From an uncultured Veillonella sp. (GTDB lineage Bacteria > Bacillota_C > Negativicutes > Veillonellales > Veillonellaceae): 5,580 nt of DNA. Location: NCBI GenBank assembly GCA_900765235.1, contig CAAFRK010000169.1, positions 1 through 5,580 on the forward strand. The letters are read 5' to 3'. The notes under the pieces are model-generated. The model had not been told where the DNA came from and ran no database searches. It saw nothing but the letters and a program-made list of their open reading frames with translations. Below, one piece after another: positions 1 through 5,580 of this stretch (positions are counted from its first letter, which is position 1; the number at the start of each line of letters is the position of its first letter). A program made the translations under genes and the position numbers.

Positions 1-901
1 TAACAACGATGGATTCCAAATTATGACGTTGGCCCATTTCAAAGTCATTAGGGTCATGAGCAGGTGTAATTTTTACACAGCCTGTACCGAAGCTAGCATC
101 TACATAGTCATCGGCAATTACAGGAATTTCGCGATTAACAAATGGTAAAATCAATGTTTTACCGATGAGATCTTTATAACGATCATCATCAGGATTTACT
201 GCTACGGCTACGTCACCAAACATTGTTTCTGGACGAGTTGTAGCAACAATTACAAAGCGATTTTCTTCACCCTTTACAGGATATTTAATATGCCATAAGT
301 GGCCATGTTCATCTTCATGTTCAACTTCAACATCAGATAAAGCAGTAGCACAACGAGGGCACCAGTTGATGATGCGTTCGCCACGATAGATTAAACCTTT
401 TTCATAAAGTTTTACGAATACTTCACGCACTGCATGATAGTACCCTTCATCTAATGTAAAGCGTTCGCGAGTCCAGTCACAAGATGCGCCTAGGCTACGG
501 ATTTGTTTTACGATAGTATCACCGTATTCTTTTTTCCATTCCCATACGCGTTCTACAAATTTTTCACGGCCTAAATCATAGCGAGATTTGCCTTCTTCTT
601 TAGCGAGCATCTCTTCTACTTTGATTTGAGTAGCAATACCAGCATGGTCAGTACCAGGCATCCACAATACATTGTAGCCTTGCATGCGTTTAAAACGGAT
701 GAGGATATCTTGCAATGTATTATCTAAAGCATGGCCCATGTGCAACATACCAGTTACATTAGGAGGCGGCAATACGATACTAAATGGTTCTTTATTTGTG
801 TCTACTTCTTCGTGAAAGTATCCTTGGTTTTCCCAATAAGAATACCATTTCCCTTCTATTTCACCGGGGTTATAAGTGGTTAAATTTTCGTAGGTTTTCA
901 T
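1..901 (-). CDS. valS: Valine--tRNA ligase (valyl-tRNA synthetase), N-terminal 300 residues, 3' end beyond window
   Basis: This class Ia aminoacyl-tRNA synthetase charges tRNA-Val with valine in the cytoplasm and hydrolyses mischarged Thr-tRNA-Val. The frame is open from an ATG at 901-899 to base 1 with no stop, giving 300 codons of a protein usually about 880 residues long. Translation by eye starts [20 protein letters not shown]. The class signature [14 protein letters not shown] lies at residues 45-58 and contains the HIGH-type motif HMGH (54-57). [10 protein letters not shown] (83-92) is typical of ValRS. A CPRC stretch is at 181-184. The CP1 editing domain begins around residue 190 and holds the [10 protein letters not shown] motif (221-230) and [17 protein letters not shown] (272-288). 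The KMSKS loop, anticodon-binding domain and C-terminal coiled coil would lie outside the window. The start is fixed by a perfect AGGAGG 4 bases upstream. The gene begins 21 bases after tatC ends, so it is probably co-transcribed. IleRS and LeuRS are unlikely because the PPPNVTG and [10 protein letters not shown] motifs are ValRS-specific. Confidence 0.97.
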   Translation of the reverse strand, partial: MKTYENLTTYNPGEIEGKWYSYWENQGYFHEEVDTNKEPFSIVLPPPNVTGMLHMGHALDNTLQDILIRFKRMQGYNVLWMPGTDHAGIATQIKVEEMLAKEEGKSRYDLGREKFVERVWEWKKEYGDTIVKQIRSLGASCDWTRERFTLDEGYYHAVREVFVKLYEKGLIYRGERIINWCPRCATALSDVEVEHEDEHGHLWHIKYPVKGEENRFVIVATTRPETMFGDVAVAVNPDDDRYKDLIGKTLILPFVNREIPVIADDYVDASFGTGCVKITPAHDPNDFEMGQRHNLESIVV

Positions 902-905
902 CGTT

Positions 906-911
906 CCTCCT
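906..911 (-). promoter_or_regulatory. Ribosome binding site of valS
   Basis: The minus strand reads AGGAGG followed by AACG and then the ATG of valS. This is a full-consensus Shine-Dalgarno sequence with a short 4-base spacer. It lies in the 21-base gap (902-922) after the tatC stop. That gap is too small for a terminator, a promoter plus leader, or a T-box, so this site is the only signal it holds. Confidence 0.85.
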
Positions 912-922
912 AAATAAACTCC

Positions 923-1813
923 TTAGCGCTTCATAATCTTAGCCAATACAAATAGGCTCGTTTCATATAGCAATATCATAGGCAATGCAATCATCGTTTG
1001 AGAGAACATATCCGGTGTTGGTGAAATGACAGCACCTATGATAAAGGATATAAGAATAAATATCTTTCGCTTCGTTTTTAAAAAACGCGATGTAATTAAG
1101 TTGAAATATCCCAAGATGATTAAAATCAACGGCAACTCAAAGATAAATCCAAAGGGTAGTACAAAGGATAATACAAAGTCCATGTACTGACCAATGGAAA
1201 ATAGCGGTTGTAATTCGTCTGTAGCAAAGCCCATAAAGAACTTAACGGCTGCAGGTAGCACGAGAAAATAAGAAAATACAATACCGATGCCAAATAGTCC
1301 TATGGCAACCGGTAAAATCCAGTTAGATAACTGCTTTTCTCGTACAGTAAGGGCTGGCTTAACAAATAGCCAAATCTGATGCAATATAATAGGCGCCGCT
1401 ATAATAAGACCACCTACTATAGACACCTTCATATATGTAAAGAAGGCTTCAGTTGGTTTCATATAATAGAGCTTACCAGCTGGTTTTAGGAGTATTTCCA
1501 ATAAAAAGTCTACATAATAATAAGAAATACAAGTTCCTATAACAACTGCAACAGCCATTATAATTAGACGCTTTCGCAATTCAGATAGATGTCCCACAAG
1601 GGATAGTTCCCGAGCTTCGTCCATCATTTTCTGTTCCATCTCAGTATAAATAGGTTCATCTTCTGGTTCCTCAGGAACCCGCTGATTTGCCACCTTATAC
1701 CGCTCTTGCTCAGCCTTTAATTCAGCTTCGCGACGCTTTTGACGAACTACACTATCAAAAGAAGGTTTTTGTATGGGATATTCGAAGTCCGGTTTTGGTT
1801 CGAATGGTTCCAT
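923..1813 (-). CDS. tatC: Sec-independent (twin-arginine) protein translocase subunit TatC with N-terminal extension
   Basis: TatC is the polytopic cytoplasmic-membrane receptor of the Tat pathway. It binds twin-arginine signal peptides and recruits TatA-type subunits to export folded proteins. The 296-residue product is longer than usual (roughly 240-260). The extra length is all N-terminal: residues 1 to about 70 are soluble, charged and partly helix-forming, ahead of the canonical opening HLSELRKRL (75-83). Six hydrophobic segments follow, near 84-105, 130-150, 165-187, 210-233, 250-265 and 272-291. Family landmarks are F150 and E159 in the first cytoplasmic loop, which match E. coli Phe94 and Glu103 at the signal-peptide site. 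Others are FELP (225-228) and SPTPDMFSQ (264-272), whose D268 matches Asp211. The chosen start has an AGAAAGG ribosome binding site 6 bases upstream and follows the previous stop by one base. Internal Met59, Met63 and Met64 lack a comparable site. No tatA/tatB gene is in the window, so its partner is encoded elsewhere. Confidence 0.96.
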   Translation of the reverse strand: MEPFEPKPDFEYPIQKPSFDSVVRQKRREAELKAEQERYKVANQRVPEEPEDEPIYTEMEQKMMDEARELSLVGHLSELRKRLIIMAVAVVIGTCISYYYVDFLLEILLKPAGKLYYMKPTEAFFTYMKVSIVGGLIIAAPIILHQIWLFVKPALTVREKQLSNWILPVAIGLFGIGIVFSYFLVLPAAVKFFMGFATDELQPLFSIGQYMDFVLSFVLPFGFIFELPLILIILGYFNLITSRFLKTKRKIFILISFIIGAVISPTPDMFSQTMIALPMILLYETSLFVLAKIMKR

Positions 1814-1814
1814 A

Positions 1815-2786
1815 TTATACCTTTCTATCAGCTAAATTTTCTACTGCCATCACAAGGAATTCCTTGCCTGGGAAATCGCGTACAGCATCGAGTGCCGCCA
1901 AAGCATCTTTGCAATATTGATCAGCTACAGCTAATGTATTATCAATACCACCTTGACTGATAACATAGTCGATAATAGTCTGCTCATCACCGCCATTATT
2001 TAAGGCCTTAATGTCTGCAAGCAATTTATCTTTATTATCATCATTGACGATGCTTAACAACGGATATGTCAATAAACCTTCGCGAAGATCATTCCCCACT
2101 GGTTTACCAGTCGTCGCTGTTGTTTCACGATAATCCATAATATCATCAGTAATTTGGAAGGCCATGCCCAACGCATGACCATATTTTTTCAACTCAACGA
2201 TTTCAGATTCGCTCCAGCCCCCTAATAGGCCCCCCAATTCCATACAGCCTTCCATAAAGTCTGCTGTTTTCTTTTGGGTCTTAGTCATATAGCGCTCAAT
2301 ACCTTGATCGATGCGGTATACATCTTCCATCTGCATGAACTCACCTTCTACAAGGCAAGTAATAATATGGGAGAAAATTTGTAAATACTTCATATTAGGC
2401 ATTTCAGATACGATTTGGAATGCTTTGGCAAACAAGTAGTCCCCACTAAGTATGGCTACCTTATTGCCTTTGTGCATATGAATCGTTTCTTCACCGCGAC
2501 GAATCTCAGCTTGATCTAATACATCATCGTGAATCAGTGTCGCTAAATGAAGCATTTCTACAGCTTCAGCAATTCTAATACGCTGACGCTCTACAGATGT
2601 ACCTGCATTAGCAATCAATAGACATAATTGCGCACGCAAGCGCTTACCACCTGCAGCAGATAATGGTCGAATCAGTGCATTAAAGTCTTCTGCACCTGTA
2701 TTAAAAGATGATGCAAGAGACTCTTCCACACCCTCTAAATCTAGAGCGATGCGTTCCATAATCTCTAATTCATTGGTTTGACTCAT
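1815..2786 (-). CDS. Long-chain all-trans polyprenyl diphosphate synthase (heptaprenyl/octaprenyl type)
   Basis: This is a cytoplasmic trans-isoprenyl diphosphate synthase that condenses isopentenyl diphosphate onto an allylic primer. It usually supplies the side chain of menaquinone or another quinone. At 323 residues it is of normal family length. The Mg-binding aspartate-rich motifs are intact: DDVLD at 87-91 and DDIMD at 214-218. Other family features are GGKRLR (46-51), the RRG after the first motif (96-98), GDYLFA (115-120), KTA (173-175) and GKPVGNDLREG (227-237). The residue five positions before the first motif is Ala82, as in long-chain enzymes. Farnesyl and geranylgeranyl synthases tend to carry a bulky aromatic near there, so I infer a product longer than C20. 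Exact chain length cannot be read, so no symbol is given (hepT and ispB are the candidates). The region after the second motif reads LREGLLTYP, where many relatives have LREGKxTLP. The start overlaps the engB stop by 4 bases (ATGA) and has a strong AGGAG. No quinone-synthesis gene is visible nearby. Confidence 0.93.
   Translation of the reverse strand: MSQTNELEIMERIALDLEGVEESLASSFNTGAEDFNALIRPLSAAGGKRLRAQLCLLIANAGTSVERQRIRIAEAVEMLHLATLIHDDVLDQAEIRRGEETIHMHKGNKVAILSGDYLFAKAFQIVSEMPNMKYLQIFSHIITCLVEGEFMQMEDVYRIDQGIERYMTKTQKKTADFMEGCMELGGLLGGWSESEIVELKKYGHALGMAFQITDDIMDYRETTATTGKPVGNDLREGLLTYPLLSIVNDDNKDKLLADIKALNNGGDEQTIIDYVISQGGIDNTLAVADQYCKDALAALDAVRDFPGKEFLVMAVENLADRKV
1820..1826 (-). promoter_or_regulatory. 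Ribosome binding site of tatC
   Basis: The minus strand reads AGAAAGG, then TATAAT, then the tatC ATG, a 6-base spacer. The site lies inside the last codons of the prenyl synthase gene, whose TAA ends one base before the ATG (TAATATG). It supports the long form of TatC over internal starts and suggests translational coupling. Confidence 0.7.
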
Positions 2787-3481
2787 GCTTCATCTCCTAC
2801 TAGAACTTTATTGATGCGTTGTTGTAAAAGCTCACGGCCTGTATGCTTCAAAGAGCTATACAGAATTGGCGGCGTTGCTGTTGGGTACATTTCCTTAATG
2901 ATCGCTAAATTAGCAGACTTTTCTTTAGCTGTTAATTTATCGATCTTAGTCACTACGATTTGTAGTGGTACACCAGCTTCAACGAGCCAATCATAAGCGA
3001 CCTTATCGATAGGCATCTCTGGATGACGCCCATCAATTAATAAACATAACAACATCAATCGTTCAGAATGTAAAATATAATCGGCAATAAAGGAAGACCA
3101 CAAATTGCGGTTTCCTTTATTTGTCTTTGCAAATCCATAACCAGGAAGGTCAACAAGGAACCAATGATAACGGCGCTCCTCTGTTTCAGAGATATCCTCT
3201 TTTGACTCCACATCAAAATAGTTTATCGTCTTTGTCTTACCTGGTTGACCACTAACGAGGGCTAACCCACGATAATTACACAACGAGTTAATCAACGAAG
3301 ATTTGCCCACATTAGAGCGTCCGATGAAAGCAATTTCTACAGTATCCCCTTCAGGATATTGATCCGCCTTCACACAGGAAGTATTATATTTTGCTGCTAT
3401 AATACGAGGCCCCTTCGGTTCTTTTCGTGTATATTGTGGTTTTGGGCCCATTTGTTTAGTGGATTTTTTCTTTTTTTGCAT
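2783..3481 (-). CDS. engB: Ribosome biogenesis GTP-binding protein EngB/YsxC
   Basis: EngB (YsxC/YihA) is a TrmE-Era-like GTPase that acts in the cytoplasm on late assembly of the 50S ribosomal subunit. All G motifs are present: G1 GRSNVGKS (54-61), G2 region GKTKTINYF (81-89), G3 DLPGYG (111-116), G4 TKID (178-181) and G5 SSLKHTG (209-215). The family is usually about 195-210 residues, and this one has 232. The excess comes from two places. The first is a very basic N-terminal tail (residues 1-25, QKKKK and scattered Lys/Arg). The second is an acidic stretch of about 12 extra residues between G2 and G3 (roughly 91-104, rich in Glu). The ATG shares its A with the lon stop (TAATG). A weak AAAGG lies 10 bases upstream, so initiation may depend on ribosomes finishing lon. 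Met11 is an alternative start but has no better binding site. The lon-engB order is well known in Firmicutes, which supports the call. Confidence 0.96.
   Translation of the reverse strand: MQKKKKSTKQMGPKPQYTRKEPKGPRIIAAKYNTSCVKADQYPEGDTVEIAFIGRSNVGKSSLINSLCNYRGLALVSGQPGKTKTINYFDVESKEDISETEERRYHWFLVDLPGYGFAKTNKGNRNLWSSFIADYILHSERLMLLCLLIDGRHPEMPIDKVAYDWLVEAGVPLQIVVTKIDKLTAKEKSANLAIIKEMYPTATPPILYSSLKHTGRELLQQRINKVLVGDEA
2794..2798 (-). promoter_or_regulatory. Ribosome binding site of the polyprenyl synthase
   Basis: The minus strand reads AGGAG, then ATGAAGC, then ATG, a 7-base spacer. An earlier ATG (2793-2791) directly after the AGGAG is out of frame with the synthase and too close to be used. 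The site lies within the final codons of engB, which fits coupled translation across the ATGA overlap. Confidence 0.8.
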
Positions 3482-5580
3482 TACACAAGTGCCTTTGCTA
3501 ATACTTCATCCATTGTCTTAACTGGCGTAATAATGAGACCTTCTTTTACAATGTCAGGTAATTCTGCAATATCCTTTTCATTGCCTGTAGGAATTAATAC
3601 TTCTTTAATGCCATTAGACAAGGCTGCCAATAACTTTTCTTTTAAACCGCCGATTGGTAATACCCGGCCACGCAATGTAATTTCACCAGTCATGGCAATA
3701 TCGGAACGAACCTTGCGGTTTGTTAAGATAGATACCATAGCCAATGTCATTGTAATACCTGCAGAAGGGCCATCCTTAGGTGTTGCACCTTCAGGTAAAT
3801 GAACGTGAATATCGAGTTTCTTATAGAAATCGTCTTCGATTTTTAATGATTTTGCATTGTGGCGAATATAGCTCATCGCAGCTTGACCAGACTCTTGCAT
3901 AACCTTACCTAAGCTACCAGTTAATGCAAGTTTACCTGTGCCATTCATAGTGGTTGCTTCACATGGCAATACAACGCCACCTACAGAAGTCCACGCTAAA
4001 CCATTTACATAGCCAATTTGCGGTTTCTTTTCACGCTCTTGGTCAACAAAGATTGGAGCGCCTAAGAATTCGTGAAGATTTTTTGTCGTTACTTTCGGTG
4101 CATCTCCACCTTCTTCAACGACTTTATAAGCAATCTTACGACAAATCTTAGCAATCGTTTTTTCTAAGGTACGAACACCGGCTTCACGAGTATATTCGGA
4201 AACTACCTTTTTCAACACTGCATCAGATAATTTAACCTTGTAATCTTCAAGGCCATTTTTCTTGATTTGTTTAGGTACTAAATAGCGCTTAGCAATTTCT
4301 AATTTTTCTTGTTCCATATAGCTAGATAGTTCAATAATTTCCATACGATCTAACAATGGACCTGGAATATTGGATGCAACGTTAGCCGTTGTAATCCAGA
4401 ATACTTCGGAGAAATCAAATGGTACTTCAATGAAGTGATCACTAAATGTGCTATTTTGTTCAGGGTCCAATACCTCTAACAATGCAGAGGATGGATCGCC
4501 TTTATAATCAGATGCAAGTTTATCAATTTCATCCAATAAGAATACAGGATTCTTAGTGCCTACATTCTTGAGGCCTTGAATCATACGACCAGGCAATGCA
4601 CCAATATACGTACGGCGATGGCCACGAATTTCAGCTTCATCACGAACACCACCTAAAGATGCACGGATGAACTTACGGTTCATTGCTTTAGCTATAGACG
4701 TAGCCAAGGATGTTTTACCAACCCCTGGTGGTCCAACTAAGCAAAGAATGGAGCCACTATTCTTACCAGTTAACTTACGAACAGCTAAGAATTCAAGAAT
4801 GCGTTTCTTAACCTTTTCAAGGCCATAATGATCAGCCTCAAGCATATCATGAGCTTCTTTGATATCTAAGCGATCCGCAGTCAATTCGTTCCAAGGTAAC
4901 GCCAACACCCAATCTAGGTAATTGCGCAAAATAGTTGCTTCTGGCATCAATTGCGGCATGCGACTATAACGAGAGATTTCTTTATCGATACGTTCATGTA
5001 CATCTTCGCTAAGGTTGAGTGCTTTCAATTTAACACGTAACTCTTCTGCTTCTTCCTCTGGATCTCCTTTATCACCCATCTCATCGTGGATAACTCGGAT
5101 TTTTTCACGCAAGAAATATTCTTTTTGCGCTTTTTCCATAGATTGACGAACTTGATTATTAATAGAATTTTCCAAATCAGAAATTTGTAATTCCATATTC
5201 AAGATGCCTACGATCATATTTAAACGACGAGCTACGGATAACTCTTCAAGTAACTCTTGGCGTTTAGTGTTATTAATAGGCAACAAGAACGCAACTTGGT
5301 CAGCCAATTCACATGGGTCACGTATTTCCATAACCCGTGTTACGCCTTCATCGGTAACAGATTTAGCCTCTTCAGCCCATTCGCCAAACTTAGACTGCAC
5401 GAGACGACGATAAGCTTCTAGCTCCACATCATCTTCAAACTCAGAGGCTACGCGTTCGTAGTCCCCTACATAGTACGGATCCATACTTGTTATATTCATT
5501 ACGCGAATACGTGTAATGCCCTCTACAAGAACACGTACAATACCACCTGGTAAGCGTAACATTTGCTTAATTTTTACTAA
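3481..5580 (-). CDS. lon: ATP-dependent endopeptidase Lon (LonA), 5' end beyond window
   Basis: Lon is a cytoplasmic homo-oligomeric AAA+ serine protease that unfolds and degrades damaged and short-lived regulatory proteins. The frame stays open to the window edge. Six codons (LVKIKQ) precede the first in-window Met at 5562-5560, so that Met, in KQMLRLPGG, is internal. About 699 residues are visible of a usual 770-810, so the missing part is roughly the first 75-80 residues of the substrate-binding domain. Numbering from the first in-window Met, the rest of the N domain and a helical, charged linker run to about 240. Walker A GPPGVGKT is at 277-284, Walker B FLLDEID at 341-347, a probable arginine finger at R406, and the sensor-2 region AGVR at 461-464. 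The protease domain has catalytic Ser600 in PKDGPSAG and Lys643 in GGLKEK, a 43-residue spacing equal to E. coli Ser679/Lys722. Nothing looks damaged, and the single-chain soluble layout without membrane segments argues against LonB. The promoter and any heat-shock operator lie outside the window. Confidence 0.97.
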   Translation of the reverse strand, partial: LVKIKQMLRLPGGIVRVLVEGITRIRVMNITSMDPYYVGDYERVASEFEDDVELEAYRRLVQSKFGEWAEEAKSVTDEGVTRVMEIRDPCELADQVAFLLPINNTKRQELLEELSVARRLNMIVGILNMELQISDLENSINNQVRQSMEKAQKEYFLREKIRVIHDEMGDKGDPEEEAEELRVKLKALNLSEDVHERIDKEISRYSRMPQLMPEATILRNYLDWVLALPWNELTADRLDIKEAHDMLEADHYGLEKVKKRILEFLAVRKLTGKNSGSILCLVGPPGVGKTSLATSIAKAMNRKFIRASLGGVRDEAEIRGHRRTYIGALPGRMIQGLKNVGTKNPVFLLDEIDKLASDYKGDPSSALLEVLDPEQNSTFSDHFIEVPFDFSEVFWITTANVASNIPGPLLDRMEIIELSSYMEQEKLEIAKRYLVPKQIKKNGLEDYKVKLSDAVLKKVVSEYTREAGVRTLEKTIAKICRKIAYKVVEEGGDAPKVTTKNLHEFLGAPIFVDQEREKKPQIGYVNGLAWTSVGGVVLPCEATTMNGTGKLALTGSLGKVMQESGQAAMSYIRHNAKSLKIEDDFYKKLDIHVHLPEGATPKDGPSAGITMTLAMVSILTNRKVRSDIAMTGEITLRGRVLPIGGLKEKLLAALSNGIKEVLIPTGNEKDIAELPDIVKEGLIITPVKTMDEVLAKALV
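3492..3496 (-). promoter_or_regulatory. Weak ribosome binding site of engB inside the lon 3' end
   Basis: The minus strand shows AAAGG 10 bases before the engB ATG, within the last codons of lon. The match is partial and the spacing long. With the TAATG stop-start, this suggests that engB translation relies at least partly on re-initiation by ribosomes terminating on lon. Confidence 0.45.

Noticed and set aside
1814..1819. TATAAT, a perfect -10-like hexamer just before tatC
   Set aside because: No TTGACA-like hexamer occurs 16-18 bases upstream, and a start from it would fall within the first codons of tatC, leaving out its ribosome binding site. It is better read as the spacer between ribosome binding site and ATG.
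1687..1960. Overlapping plus-strand frames of 73-77 codons opposite the tatC and prenyl synthase junction
   Set aside because: They overlap each other in different frames, lie antisense to well-supported genes, and lack a convincing ribosome binding site or recognisable protein features.
3359..3802. A 147-codon plus-strand open frame across the engB/lon junction
   Set aside because: It lies antisense to two certain genes, has no recognisable domain, and its low-complexity aromatic/serine composition is what the reverse strand of AT-rich coding sequence gives. It is a shadow.
5560..5562. ATG at 5562-5560 as the true start of lon
   Set aside because: The frame continues open to the window edge, the preceding codons read LVKIKQ, and KQMLRLPGG matches an internal conserved part of the Lon N domain. 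The real start is outside the window.
1..5580. A previously undescribed system, mobile element or defence island
   Set aside because: Almost all bases are accounted for by five intact or edge-cut housekeeping genes on one strand. I saw no inverted or direct repeats, transposase, toxin-like small frames or shift in codon use that would indicate an inserted element.

Overview
The window is a compact, ordinary-looking housekeeping cluster. Every gene I can support lies on the minus strand, so transcription runs from base 5580 toward base 1. The DNA is AT-rich by eye. The protein set (Lon followed directly by the ribosome-assembly GTPase EngB, strong AGGAGG-type ribosome binding sites, a long-chain polyprenyl synthase, TatC and a valyl-tRNA synthetase with a Cys-Pro-Arg-Cys stretch) suggests a low-GC Firmicute. 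From memory of how these proteins read, a Veillonella-like member of the Negativicutes is my best guess, but I could not search for it.

In transcription order: lon (5580-3481, 5' end outside the window), engB/ysxC (3481-2783), a trans-polyprenyl diphosphate synthase (2786-1815), tatC (1813-923) and valS (901-1, 3' end outside the window). The junctions are extremely tight. lon and engB share one base (TAATG). engB and the prenyl synthase overlap by 4 bases (ATGA). The prenyl synthase and tatC are separated by one base, and tatC and valS by 21 bases. No junction has room for a terminator, a leader RNA or a conventional promoter, so the simplest reading is one polycistronic transcript with translational coupling at the first three junctions.

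The genes do not form one pathway. Lon degrades damaged and regulatory proteins, EngB assists 50S ribosome maturation, and the prenyl synthase makes the isoprenoid tail of a quinone or similar lipid. TatC is the receptor core of twin-arginine protein export, and ValS charges tRNA-Val. The lon-engB pairing is a familiar Firmicute arrangement.

I found no RNA gene, mobile element, CRISPR array, notable repeat or pseudogene, and no sign of a new biological system. The points most worth a second look are the roughly 70-residue charged N-terminal extension of TatC, the basic N-terminal tail plus an acidic insertion between G2 and G3 in EngB, and the absence of any T-box leader in front of valS.
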